Below, one piece after another: positions 32,646 to 44,599 of a stretch of 64,000 nt of DNA. This DNA comes from Phytoseiulus persimilis (Eukaryota > Arthropoda > Arachnida > Mesostigmata > Phytoseiidae): NCBI GenBank assembly GCA_037576195.1, contig CM075102.1, positions 620,001 through 684,000 of the forward strand, in the 5' to 3' direction. Each line of letters starts with the position of its first letter. The stretch's first letter is position 1. The notes below the pieces were generated by a model that did no database searches, was not told the origin of the DNA, and worked only from the letters and a program-made list of their open reading frames with translations. The position numbers and the translations under genes were made by a program.

Positions 32646-34078
32646 CACGAGCGGACAAAATGATAGCACGAACAGTTTTTCCGCTAAGTTTCGAGATTCT
32701 TCTGGATAACGACAGTCAGCTCTCAAGGGCTGATTTATATCCTGATGCTGAGCTCGGAGTCGTAATTTCAAACTTCCAAGCTCAAGGGAGCGCTTTAATT
32801 TAAAGAATATGGATTTCGAGGGCGGCGAAATGATAGCACACTTGTAGAATCTAACTGATGGGCCTTGCTCAAACGCGATGCGATGACGAAGTTCTGCTAG
32901 ACAGCCAATACTTTCGTCGATGACCACTCCCACATTGTATTCTCTCGGTATCCGCCATGGGTCGAGGCGAATCATTGAACGAAAGTGAAAAAACCGTGAT
33001 TCTGTGCCTTAAGGACAGATGTATGACGATCGGTGGAATTCCTGAGGCTTTAAGGCGGAGCAGGAAAGTTGTCATGAATTTTCTGAAGGATCCCGATGGT
33101 TACGGAAGAAGAAAAAGCACAGGACGGCCGCCGAAATCACCGAGAGAGGAAAGAAGAGCGCTTCTCCGAGTCGCCTCAAACAGTTCTTTGCCTGCCAGTT
33201 TGATTGCAAAGGCTGCCGGCGTTACGGCAAGTGCCCGGAACGTGAGAAGAAACCTCCGTAACGCACCCAACTTGCAATTGAAGAAGTTGAGAAAATGTCC
33301 GCGCCTGACACAAGCACACAAAAAACAACGACTCGATCTTGCTGGGCGGCACATCCCATGGAGTGGCGAATGGTCTGGGAGCGATCGGCTACAACAAGAA
33401 GACTGAAATAGTGTTCATTTCTGGAAACATGACGGGGGCGAGCTACTTGGAACTGATCAGCGGGCACATTCAGAAGTTCAGAGAACAAGAATATGCGGAC
33501 GAAGAAGCACCCTCATTCATCTTTCAACAAGATAACGCAGCCGTTAATACTGCCAGATGTGCGAAGGAGTACTCCTGGAGAAAAAAATATCGCCTGCATG
33601 GAGTGGCCAGCGAGGTCTCCAGACCTGAACACCATCGAAAACGTCTAGGGTCAACTCGCAAGAGCGGTTTGCAGAAACAGCCGACAGTTTTTGACGGTTG
33701 AGGAGCTCAAAAATGTGATCCATTAAGAATGGGCGGCAATTTCTCGAAATTATGTACAAACATTGTTCTGATCTCTCCCAAACAGGATGCTGGCGGTGGT
33801 GGAACACCGGGGCAATAGTTCACATGACTGAATGAAATTGTACACCAATCTATTTGTTCTGTCGGAAGTTCCATATATCGATGTGCTATCATTTCGCCGC
33901 CATCAAAATCCATATATTTTTCATCAAAACGTTTGGCTGAATCAGGGAACTTGAAATTTGGACTCCGGATACAGAATCAGAATACAAATCACCCTTGAAG
34001 AATACACAAAAATAATCCGGAGGGTTTCCGAAATTTTCGGGTAAAACCATTTGTGTTATCATTATGTCAGACAGCTCA
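32646..34078 (+). mobile_element. Tc1/Tc3-type transposon with IR/DR termini, internally deleted
   Basis: TA dinucleotides bound the element at both ends. Outer terminal motifs (around ATGATAGCAC at 32660 and its inverse at about 34055) and inner copies (AAATGATAGCAC near 32835 and the inverse near 33890) make a doubled inverted terminal repeat. The inner TIRs extend through GGCGGCGAAATGATAGCAC. Confidence 0.75.
32957..33701 (+). pseudogene. Tc3-like transposase, catalytic core deleted
   Basis: An N-terminal helix-turn-helix (LNESEKTVILCLKDR) and a GRPPKS motif give way after HKKQRLDLAGRHI to a junction near 33360. The first catalytic aspartate region is missing there; the frame resumes at IVFISGNMTG with FIFQQDNAAVNTA (second aspartate). 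The final SPDLN-IEN segment is frameshifted and degraded (SRPEHHRK). The product is non-functional, so the element could only move in trans. Confidence 0.85.
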
Positions 34079-34320
34079 TACTTACCGCCAAGGGCTTACA
34101 TGAACACACAAACGAGTTTTCCGAGCGACGAGCCGACCAAAAAGGCAGCTTCGCTGATGCTTTGAGATGGTCTTAAGAATAGCTCAAGCCGGCCCCACCA
34201 GGAATGTACGGAACGACACTCATTTCGGAATCTCATTCAAGAAACTCGAACTCTAAATGATTGTGTGGGATATGGGTATGGGTTTATTGCTCTTGACTTG
34301 ACGAGACAGAATCGTATACT

Positions 34321-34599
34321 TTTTTTTGTTTTCCGGCTGAACCTCTCAGCCAGCCCTCAGAAGTGTCCCGGAATCACCTTTCGGTATTGCTTCAGAAACA
34401 CTCCCTATCGCCTCGCAAATCCCATTGCGGGCGGTGGGCTTGGGTCTTAAGATGGTTCAGATTCAATTCTGATATAAATTGAATCCTCTTTTTACCACTC
34501 AAGAAATTTGTTGTCCCGGCCGGGGATCGAACCCGCGATTGCTAGCTTAGCGTGGCACCCAAGGCGTTGGTTTATGCCACAGTGCCAACGAGCCGACTC
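34321..34599 (-). mobile_element. tRNA-derived SINE
   Basis: A 15-bp target duplication ACAGAATCGTATACT flanks it exactly (34306-34320 and 34600-34614). On the minus strand the head carries an A box (TGGCACTGTGG near 34582) and a perfect B box (GGTTCGATCCC near 34525), the two internal RNA polymerase III promoter elements of a tRNA. A unique body of about 190 bases and an A-rich tail ending in eight or more A follow. It lies in the F-box unit 4 3' flank. Confidence 0.9.
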
Positions 34600-34643
34600 A
34601 CAGAATCGTATACTGAACACCTCCCGGACCAATCCGCAAGAAT

Positions 34644-36491
34644 CCGCAGCTTCTTGGAGGTGAACAGGGGGTCCGGCAAGATTCTCGTCAAATTGGGTTT
34701 TGCGAATGCATTCAATCCTATCCGCAGAGATTTCATACTCGAAACGATCCGGTCAAACTTTCGTTCGCTCCATCCCATGATCCATCAGGCTTACCGGAGC
34801 CCCAGCAAACTTTTCTGGGAGGACCAGATCATTCTGTCGAGAAGTGGGGTGCAGCAGGGAGATCCTGTGCCCCCCTCTCTTCTGCGCCGCTTTGCAGAAA
34901 CTCGTGTCCACGCTGAAATCGGAATTCAGGCCCTGGTTCCTCGACGATGGCACACTCGGTGGATCAATGAAATCCGTTATGGCGGACATCCAGAGAGTCA
35001 GATCATTCGCCGAGGTCTCGGGCTTGTGTCTCAACGATGCGAAATGCGAGGTAGCGGTTCTCTCCGAGGACGCCCACGCGCGCTCCGAGTGCCTCCGTGT
35101 TGTGCGTGACTTACTACCCAACGCCCGTCTCCTGGAGAACTCGCAGCTTGAGCTGCTCGCCAGCCAGTCTGTCTCGGGGATCCTCGACAAGAAGTTATCG
35201 CTGATGGAGCTGTGGTGCTCTAGACTGCCTGTCCTCGACGCTCATCCAGCCCTCTTCCTCGTTCACTGCAGCCTATCGGCACCTCGTCTACTCTATGTCT
35301 TAAGATGTGCTGACACCGCCGCTTTCCCTGAACCCCCGCGCCGGCTCGACGCCAAGGTACGTGCCTGCCTCGCTGCAGTTCTCAACCTCGTCCTCACATC
35401 CGGCAACTCCTGGCGACAGGCGTCACTGCCTCCGCTGGCGGCTTGGGGATTCGTTCTGTCGAGGACTTGGCCACGTCCGCTCACTTGGCGTCCCTGTTCC
35501 AGTCCAGAGAGCTGGCAGCGCGTTTCTCCCCCCCCCCCTACCCCCCCGGCCGTGGATGCACACCTCGGAGCGAGGATCCACGGCCAACTGCAGACTTTTC
35601 GGGAGCGCTGAGTCTCCGGACAAGATTGCCCAGGCGACGCGCGACAGCGTTCTGGTACAGTTCAGACAGGCAGAGCTCACCGAGGCCGCCTCCGCAGACA
35701 TCGAGCGCGCAAGACTCAAGGCGGCGTTCCACCCCAGCAGCGGCAAATGGCTCTTCGCCATTCCCTCACCTTCGGTTGGCACGGTGCTGGACAACACCAC
35801 ACTCCGCATCGCTGCCGGTCTCCGCCTGGGGCTTCCCCTGTGCGCACCTCATCTGTGTGCCAGGTGCAGCTCCACCGTATCCGCGTTTGGTGACCACGGT
35901 CTCTGCTGTTCCCGAAGCGCGGGCCGCCATCCTCGCCAAAGAGCTCTTAACGCCGTTATCTCTCGTGCGCTCGGTTCCGCAATGATCGCCAGCCAGCTTG
36001 AACCCACCGGCCTATCGGGGAACTCGGCACTCCGTCCCGATGGCATTACACTGTCATCATGGGCCGCGGGGAGGTCGCTCGTATGGGACGCAACTGTGTG
36101 GGACACCCTTGCTCCGTCGCACCGAGCAGCCGCAGTCAGAGAGGCCGGCGCCATCGCAGGCTTAGCCGAAACCAGCAAACTCACGAAGTACCGCGAGCTC
36201 GAGAGCCGTTACATTGTTCAACCTATCGCTTTCGAGACCCTGGGCGTTGTGGGCAAGTCCACCGAGGCCTTCCTCAAAGACCTCGGACGCCGAGTAAAGG
36301 CAACTTCGGGGGACAGAAGGGCGTCAGAATTCCTTTCGCAAAGAATGTCAATCGAGATTCAAAGGGGTAACAGTGCAGCAGTTATGGGACCGACCCGGAC
36401 CCGACCGGACCCGACTTGGCCGGCATCGGATAATTCTAGGATCCTGGCCATTTATCTATTATTTGGATACTGCTCAATAAAAAGACAGCGA
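34644..36491 (+). mobile_element. 5'-truncated LINE with FLDDGTLGG-type RT
   Basis: AATCCGCAAGAAT is present on both sides (34631-34643 and 36492-36504), a 13-bp target duplication. The coding sequence, in shifting frames, has KLGFANAFNPIRRDF, SGVQQGDP, the RT catalytic FLDDGTLGG (about 34940), then a C-terminal RPDGITLSSWAAGRS...LVWDATVWDT segment and SIEIQRGNSAAVMG near the end (36350-36390). At least three frameshifts separate these pieces. Only the palm-to-C-terminal part of ORF2 is present, typical of 5' truncation. Confidence 0.85.
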
Positions 36492-36845
36492 AATCCGCAA
36501 GAATATTTTCCGACAGCCTCGATTATGTCAGAACCTTGATCTTATCGAAACATTTCGACATCCATTCTTGATACATTCGACGCTTTACTGTACTCCGGTG
36601 TCAGAGTTCTGACAAAAGATGGATTCTCTTTTTGAATTGGGGCTCGCTTTGGAGTTATCGCTTTAACATCGCAACATATTTCGTCGATTTTCAGAAAGCT
36701 CCACTCTTCCTACAGCCATACTTCGACGCGAACTGGAGAAAGGAGGGGACATGGATATCTGACTTCGGAAGAGTTTATTCCAACAGAAATAGATCTTTAC
36801 AGCATTGTTTGATCAAGGGGACGAATGCTCCTTCCGCCGGCTGAG

Positions 36846-37868
36846 TTAGTCGCTCGTTACCCAGCTGATCGGCTTCACTCTACCGGCGAAGTTCCTCAAA
36901 CTGCAGAAACTCCGTCCCGGGAACCGAGCCATGGACAGTCCTTTGATGTTGCTGACCGATGGCTCTTCCGGCCCTACGGATCTAACGGGGTGGATTCCTC
37001 GATAAAGATTCGCTTCTCGAGCTCCATGTTCCAGCGCACAACGAACCTCCTTGGCGTTTGGGACGCGTCTCGCGTGGAGGTGAAAAACGTCGAGACTGCT
37101 GAAAAGTTTAGGGAGGTTCGCCCCGAGCATGTCGATATCGATCGGCCTGGCTCCGTTAGAGGAGAGGCAGAGCTGCTTCAGCTCAACCGCGCTCAATGCA
37201 TCCCAAAGTGAAGGAGAATCGACGGAAAGATCGAACGATTCTAGTTTGAACTTCTTCAGAGCCTTGCACGAAGAGAGGAAATCTCGGAGTCGCCTCAAGC
37301 TCGGTTCGTTGTACAAACTGAGCTTGACCGACTTCGGGGAGCAAGGTTCTCCGACAAGTTCGAACAAGTCCTCCTCTACCTCGACCCCGTTGAGAATAAG
37401 CTCCTCGAGGCTTTTGAAGGAGCTTGGGAACTTCACGAAAAGACCCGTGAGCTTCCTGTCAAGGCAGTCTGCGCACTCCGGGTCTCTCGCTTCGATGGTG
37501 CCCTCGCTCACGAGTGGATGGCCCTCTGTGGTCGCGAAGAGGGAGCAGTTGGGTAGGGCCATGGCGCAGACAGCCGGGGATGTCTCCACGAGCGATTGCC
37601 ATGATTCTTGCGAGAACTCGAAATGAAGTTTCGAGAAATCGAGCTCCGCCAAAGCTGAAAGCGTCTTAAAGCTCGGCATGTTGAGCCCTCTCCGATGGGA
37701 ATATACGCGGAGCCCGATCTGACCCTCGGGGAAAGAATCCGGGAATTCGAACTCGTCACCGTAAATGTAGTGCACCGGTTACGAGTGGCTGAGCGTTCCC
37801 GGCATCGTTCCAAGCTGCACGCCCTCTTCATTGAAGTTCTCCCGCTCGAACCAACAGCAATGGTTCAC
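36846..37868 (-). pseudogene. F-box/LRR copy 4, truncated pseudogene
   Basis: This is the C-terminal 55 percent of the gene. Homology ends at about 37868, where repeat R begins, so the F-box, leader and promoter are absent. A TAA at 37779-37781 replaces the conserved tyrosine codon in the HSYPVH segment, and 13 codons are missing near 37499 compared with copies 2 and 3. The polyadenylation signal remains at 36774-36779. Its C terminus (ARRVPNA, EANLYRG) shares variants with copy 5 that copies 2 and 3 lack. Confidence 0.93.
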
Positions 37869-37874
37869 CCCTCC

Positions 37875-38719
37875 ACGTTTTGAAAAGTATAGTCAGATTG
37901 GTCTCGGAATCACTCCTCCAGAGTTGAAAAGTAATGCTTTGTCTGACACTTTTTCAGTTTGTCCGGCGTCGATACTTTTCTTTGTCTGAGGAGGTAATTC
38001 CGAAATCCATCTGACCATACTTTTCTGGGTCTATGGAGGTGATTCGACGTATGCGAGTGTTGACAGAACCGTGGTCGAGAATCCACAACACCGAGTTTCA
38101 CAAGAGCGTAGGGGACCGTCTGCGAGACGGAGAGCAGTTCAACGTCGATTCCCAGGAGCTGAAGGGCAAACCGCAAAAGGAGCTTCTTACAAGCACGATG
38201 AAGCGCTTCGATGTCATGTCCATGTAGATGGAGCAACGCCAACGAGAGAAACTCCAGAAACAGCCGAAGACATTTCTCAATAGGCGACTATATTCCTTGA
38301 TATGAGTCAAACTTTCTGATCAGCATAGAGCAAACTGCTACGCAGAAAATTGACAACATGTACAAGTGAGCCGAAGATTGTTCAAAAAATGTTGCTTACC
38401 CAATGTTAAGGGAGAAAAGTGCCTCTGGTATGGTAGAGGCGATCAATGAAGACCATCGATCCTGAATTACCTGAGGAACGAAAACCTCAACGCCTCGTTT
38501 CTGAGCATTCAAATCGAACGCGAGCTTCCCTGTTATTGTTGACAAGGCGATCCCACCGCTCTCATTGGACTCCGTAAATGGATAGATTCCATGGATTCTC
38601 TATGAATGGCTCGGCAGAAGATAAAGCAAAGGTTTTTGGATTTCATAGAACGTGTGGAAGGGAGGCGGGCGAAAAAAAATATCAACCTCTCCCCAGGAAA
38701 ATACCTGGCCACGCCACTG
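37875..38719 (-). repeat. Dispersed repeat R, copy B (truncating F-box copy 4)
   Basis: The reverse complement matches 48977-49565 and 56615-56925. Its outer end reads CAGTGGCGTGGCCAG (minus strand, from 38719), like the CAGTGGCGTAGCCAG start of copy C. The inner end has the AAAAGTATGGTCAGA minisatellite unit next to the F-box breakpoint. Confidence 0.75.
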
Positions 38720-38839
38720 GCCCCCCTGTTTGGCATGGGCTCTTCCAGCTTAGAAAACGATTCACGGTCCCGGTGACTGACATCACCGAGACAATCAAGA
38801 ATCCCGCTGAGAGATTAACTTGTGAAAGCTTATGAAAGT

Positions 38840-41240
38840 GGACGATTGATGCAAGGTACGGCTTCCCAACAAGAGGAGAAGCTCTCCCGGAAACTAGCCC
38901 CGGAAGCGAAATCCCCTCACGACGCCAGATTCATGGACTGAGTTTCGAGGTGGAGGGCGAGGTTCCTCAGGGTCACTGAACAAGCTTCCCACCAAATCAC
39001 GTGGCACTGGCTGGGGGGGGGGGGAACCGCGTTAGGTTCCTCTTGGTGACCCGCTAAAACGACCGGTTACGCGAGTACTACCCGGAGGGGAGAAAGACTG
39101 AGGACTAACTTTCGTTCCGGAGAATTGGAGCGCCATCGACCGATTCTCGGAATAGTCTACCTCTCTTCTCGTGTTTCAAACCTTGAGGTCAAAATGTGGG
39201 AAAAACTCGAGAACTTTGCTGTCGGCAGCCGTAGCATTTTCACTTTCAAAACCGCGCGGGTGGCATAACAGTTGAGTTACCGGGCTCTGTTTAGCGCGGT
39301 CCTCTCAGGAATGGAAACGAGCATTTGCCCGAATGTGCGCTGTGATTTCACCTCGGTGCACTTTGTTCACAACGAAGAAGTTCATGTGGAAAAAGGATCG
39401 TTGCCTATGGAAATCGGACTCTGTGGGGTGAGAACTTCAAGGAGAATTAGGATGGCCTGATCGCTTCGACTTGAGTATGATCAAGCAACTTTGGTGAAGC
39501 CATGATTGTCGATTTGTCCTAGTCTGGCCGCCGGCGATGCAGCAGCTCAGGCTTGGCAGACGGAAGCGATAGGATTTTACGGGATGCACGGTCGAGCGGG
39601 AGGCAGAAACATCTGAAAAATCAGCTGTGGGAACTGCAAAACATCTCGAAATGCTAACGGATATGGATTCTCTCCGCTGGAGAGAACACCCGTGAGCGGC
39701 ATTCAATCGTGGACAGCGTCTCTGGTGCACTCGATCAACTGAGATTTCCCAAGTCTCAGGAGACACCGGGCGGGCCGCTTCGGATAGGGGGGGTTCCGGC
39801 GGCGTCCGGCGGGGTTCGGCGTAGTCATTCAAACATCAAGCATATCAGGCTTCACTCCTGATGCGTCCCAGGGAGACGCGAGGTGCTGGACGGTACAGCG
39901 CTGAGCTTAAGCGTCAAGCGCGAACTTCAGGATCGACTCACCGGCGGCGGCGTAGGAGCGGAGAGAACTTCGATTAATGATATCCGATACGATCCTCTGG
40001 CAGCTCGTTTTATTGTGACGGGAGAAGGGCAGCATTCCCAACTGGTTAAACCGGATGCAGTTTGGTTGGGCGACATACAATGCGCAATGCCTCCGGTGCC
40101 GTGGTCGGGGTCGACGAGTGCGTTGTGACATCCTGACCGTAGTTGACGAACTATCAGAGCGCACACTTGTTTCAAGATATACGCTTGCCTCTAGTGTCCC
40201 AGGTCCACGACGCAGAGTTTCCCGGATCCTATCCGATTGACTTGCAGGTATATTGTCGCTGTCTGCCGGCACCTGCCCTGCTGGCGCTCCCAGACAGACA
40301 ACTGCGTGCCGGAACCCCGAACACTCCATTCCCTGGACGTTGATAATCCACAGCAATCCTTCCTTCCCCTGATCTCTCGTTCCCTATGGCTAGACTGATA
40401 TTATTCCCTCCATACGGTTTCTGAGATCGCTGCAGTGAATCACCCATCATAGATCATCATCAATCAGAATATTAGCGTCACCTGGTGGTTTCTCTCGGAC
40501 GTTTGCTCCGATCGACGAGAGCGCCCAATCTCTGAGACAGTTCCGAGAAACCTCCCTCGTGTCGCTAGAGAAGTTTCGAGTCACCTCGACCCGAGTGACC
40601 ACGCCTATCCCGACCATGTAACAGCCCCGGAAAGGATTGGTGGCAAATAACATCCGGGAGACAAAGAGTTTATTCCTGTCCGTACGATCCTACGTTCTCC
40701 CTTCCTCCGCATGGATGGAAAACCTCTATTGGGAGACGTTAAGAAACGGTTTGCGGACCCACTTTTGATCCCAGGTGAGGCAGTCGCGATTGCAGAATTA
40801 ACTGGATTCGTTTCACCGATATGAAAGGCTCCAGTTCGACAAAGATGAGTTTGTGTCTCTCTAGTTCCATGCTATTCGCCGATCTAGCAGGAATAGTTTC
40901 TTCGAAGACGAAGCGGCGCGCTCAGCTCAACGTTCCTTCGAGCCAGACAGGGATAAAGTCATATCTCGGTCAGCGAAGGTTCGTTGTACGGAGAAGCCAC
41001 CTCGGCTAACGAATGAACAAGCGAGAACTAAATCCTTCAGAGTGTCCCGAATTGATCTCCCGTTCTGGAGTCCATGAAGATTTGGTCTTTTTTTGCCTCA
41101 ATGTGCCTGACTATGTCGAATCAGAGAATCACTCCAATGTTCGCGTAGCATGTGCCATTCTCAAAATGATTTGGAGAGGCCATAACTAGCTGTTGAGCTC
41201 AATTTGCGATCAGTTCAAGCTCGCGCGGAGCATTGTTCAG
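38840..41240. other. No recognisable gene
   Basis: I see only short frames without family motifs, a 13-G run near 39008, and no clear terminal repeats. The longest frames (39907-40356 minus, 39437-39832 minus) show no domain signature. Confidence 0.5.
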
Positions 41241-41242
41241 GA

Positions 41243-41770
41243 ATGAAGAGAAAAGTTGGTGCGTCAAAGAAAAGCAAAGCGACGGAAGTTCGGCATAAAA
41301 TTATTTTGAGAAAGAAAGCTCTTCAGCGAATCTGAGAGTGAATCTACTCTAGTGCAAGTGGCGATGCCTCACAATCTCCTAGAATCCACTGTGGCCACAG
41401 TACTGAAGAACCGACACCGAATCACGTCGGTCGGTCTGGCGGAAGGAATCACGACACTTGCACCGAACCGGCCGCCGATCTTGGAAGAAATGGAACAACT
41501 AATTCCGACTTGAATGAACGAGAAACAATAGTGGGGTAAGAGTATCACTCAAGGAAAAATCTGCTTGAAGGCGAGGCTCCTCTACGAGAGTTTGGCCGGA
41601 GATAGTCCCAACCCATGCCATGGATTTCAAGCCAGCCGCCGACAGTTTGCTAAATCCAAAAAGCGGAGTGGAATCCATCGGGTTTTGAAACTCGGTGAAG
41701 CCGCTAGCTCAGACCACAGGGCTGCCCAGGAATCCATCGGCTGCTTTGAGACCCCCTTAGATCTTCATTG
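41243..41770 (+). pseudogene. Tigger-like transposase DNA-binding region, relic
   Basis: MKRKVGASKKSKA begins a CENP-B-type helix-turn-helix; after stops and a frameshift VAMPHNLLESTVATVLKNRH gives the second helix pair and LEEMEQL the linker. KARLLYESLAG...FQASRRQFAKSKKRSGI and GEAASSDHRAA then match the second CENP-B-type DNA-binding domain. The DDE domain is not visible. A charged frame at 41806-42102 may be the degraded C terminus. Confidence 0.65.
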
Positions 41771-41799
41771 AAAGATTCTTCGACTGCGCACTTCGACAT

Positions 41800-43950
41800 C
41801 CTCCATTGTGTGGGACCTTCGGTGGCCATTATGACCCTCCTTTCTCCTCCCATGGCGATCTGTTCATCGGAGAGCTAAGAGAGCGTCGAGAGGAGATGCG
41901 AGCATCCAGCGAGATTACATGCTCAGACAGTGCAGGAGCTGCTGCTCAACAGAAAGGCAATGTTCCGCAGTCGGAGGCTCGGAGTATTTTGAAACACTCG
42001 GAAGCGGCAGATGAGCTCATGGAGAAAGTGGTACCCGGATTCAATCTTCGAGTCGGAATGGGGCAGTGTTCCAGCTTGAGCACATTTCCAAGTGAGGATT
42101 GAATCTTTACCTGAGGTATGACTGTAACCCTGTTCTTTCTCGCTTCATTCACATCTCCGCGGGAAAAAAAAACACGCAATGCTCTTCCACGGAAAAGAGC
42201 ATATTCATCAGGTCTTTCAATCAATGATAGAGAATTATAAAGCAGCAGGAAACTTGATTCGGTTCGATAGGCCGATATTTCCTGTCATATCTACTTGAAA
42301 ACATGACTTCCATTGAGTCAGAGCTCCTGGAGGGATCTAAATCGAGCATGTAACCGATGACGGGAAGCAATCGGTTGCTTGATAGTTGGACGGGCCGTTG
42401 GAACGGAGCTGAATTCTTGGCTCGGAAGGCGGTGCGCTCGGTTTTTTTCTCGTGAGAAGATCAAATCTCTACCGTGCACCGATATCTTTGAATGTGAGCG
42501 GAAGTCACGACTGAGACATGCCGACATCAAGACCCGAGACAAAGAACGCTTTCGTGAATCAAGCGATGGTTCGGCTGCTCACCGATGACCAGCTGCTGAA
42601 CCGCCTCATCTGTACAAGCGGGTGTCTCCCAGAGCCGAGTAGTATGCTCCGTTTCCCCGACACTTTGGTTGCGTGTCGCGGGGAACGGATCGTCGACGGA
42701 CACGTCGAGCATCATTGAAACATTCGAAGATCCCGTCAACCGCAGTCAGAGCCTCTCTCTATCCTAGAGGTAATGCCGTCGGGATCGTCGAGAAGTGTTT
42801 CGTCACGGACCTAAACTCTCAACGAAACAATGACGTCGGAGACATACTGTCAGCAAGTCCTGTGCTGGAGGCCGTGCATCCAAGCATGCCTTCTCGGCAC
42901 GCTGGGAATAAGTCGCCATTGCCCACAAGAACGCCGAACCTAACGCAGCCTTGAATACTCTACTAAAGATTTAGGGGTTAGAATGGAATGGAATTGAATT
43001 TCCCTGATAAGCCATGCCCTGCTCTGGACTCTCCTCCAGTCGATAACAATCCCTCTGGGAGTTGAGGCGACGTGAATAACGTCAAGTTTTTTTGGCGACA
43101 TGGAAGAAGACTTCGATCACTCTGTCGCTATTCACCCAACGGGCCTGAAAGTTGAATTTGAAGAGTGCGAGATGGGCGAAGGTTACTGCTGACGAGTTCC
43201 GATGGGGATTCTCCCTCCTCGCGTCTTCCGTCGCGGAATTGAGCGGGCGAGGAAGGCATGAGTATCAAGTATCAACCGTGGCATGAAAGGTCCTCATGAC
43301 TTGGTCATCTGGACCATTGTGTCCGGTTCGAGATCGTTCTGACCATGCTTCTGGCATCCGGTGCAGTGTGACTCTCACGGACACGGAATCGTGAGTGTCA
43401 TACACATATCTCACTCGGAGTTCAATTTCCTCGGTATCCCGGAAAGCGAAGACAGACGTTCATTCATTCGTGAAGTTGCATCGGGCCCAAGAAACGCGTG
43501 CTAATGTTCGATATGGTTCAACGGAGGGTTCGGGCGGCAACTCAAGCCGCTAGCCGTGTTTCTGTTTCGTGCACATAACGCAGGTCACGGTGCCCTGCGT
43601 GTCGACTCCGGGCTGCCGAATTCCGCAGCCACCAGCGAGAAAGGGGATTCGCGGCTGAGTAACTCGTGACTGGTCAATCGTGAGCCTTTCCAAACACTGC
43701 GGGCTTCGAACGGTTGATGAACGCTAATGACCTCTCGTAGATCTGCTTGACACTACATTCATCGAACGGGTGACTCAGTTACCTGACCGCTGAGCACCCG
43801 GAATCGGAATGCGGCTTCTGACAGCGCTTCAACAGAGCTATGAATCGAGAACTCCCGTTTACAGCAGAATCCGATCGTTGCTCTTTTAGACAGAATATGC
43901 GGGCTGCCTGCACTTGTCGGCCCTCGTGCGGCCGGAAGAGCTACATGCGG
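41800..43950. other. No recognisable gene
   Basis: Only short unsupported frames are present. A TGGAATGGAATTGAATTT stretch at about 42980 resembles the short-repeat 3' tails of minus-strand LINEs and may belong to the LINE fragment further right. Confidence 0.4.
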
Positions 43951-44069
43951 CACATCGCGGGATGAAACTGCATGCACTTTCATCGAGGGGTTGGTCGGTA
44001 CGGTCTATTGATCTTGACTCGGTTCGAGATATGTACAAGTTCGAATTCCGACCGGGTCAGCCTTCCATT

Positions 44070-44400
44070 TCAGGTGCTTCCGCAGATCGTTTGGTCTCCT
44101 TTCCCGACCTTTCGGGGGCAAGCTTTGTCTTGTACACTAGCGATGGGTCTAGCATTTCCTCCGGGAGGCCTAGACCTTTGAGGAAATCATCGTCTGTGTT
44201 AGGTGCGTCATTGCATTCGAAGATCATGTGTTGTACAGTTTCTTCGTATGTGCCGCGTCTCGGGCAGGTGTTGTTACCCTATTGCTCGGGAAGTCCTCTA
44301 GTTGGCAGCTTGCCTGCTCTCGCTGGGGCTGGTAGAGCCTCCCCTCTTCGATTGCCGTAGAGGTAAGACGTCGTACCGGAGGAGGTTTCTCCCTTACGGC
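44070..44400 (-). pseudogene. LINE C-terminal fragment
   Basis: On the minus strand a YGNRRGEALPAPARAGKLPTR segment is followed by a TAG and then CPRRGTYEETVQHMIFEC, the C-terminal zinc-knuckle-like motif seen in the LINEs at 4490-4927 and 49640-50130. Divergence is high, so it is an older insertion. Confidence 0.65.
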
Positions 44401-44599
44401 ATAGGCCTAGGCTGTTTTTTCGAAGCATTTCTCGACTGCAGCTGTGCTCTTGCATTTTTTAAACTCTCTTCTTCATCAGTGAGTTCTATGCGCTTAGGGC
44501 TGGTGTTCCTTGACTCGAAATCGGAGGTTCGATCCGGTCACAGCCGTATTGGCGTATAGAGCGTTCAAGAAATGGAGCTTCTCTCCAGCTATAAGATAC

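Larger units (their letters stand above)
32338..37870 (-). repeat. Segmental duplication unit 4 (gene plus broken 3' flank)
   Basis: Matches to the unit 2 3' flank occur in three blocks: 32338-32603, 34140-34320, and 36492-36845. Between them lie a Tc1-type element, a SINE and a LINE. A short recurrent open frame at 32338-32541 parallels 16740-16938 but is unrecognised. The unit lacks any 5' flank because repeat R replaces it at about 37870. Confidence 0.75.

Noticed and set aside
34510-34599. A functional tRNA gene
   Set aside because: The B box is perfect and the A box good, but the segment is followed by a SINE body and A tail and bounded by a 15-bp target duplication, so it is a SINE head.
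43914-44360. A 148-codon plus-strand gene
   Set aside because: It is the antisense of a LINE C-terminal fragment with a recognisable zinc-knuckle motif on the minus strand.
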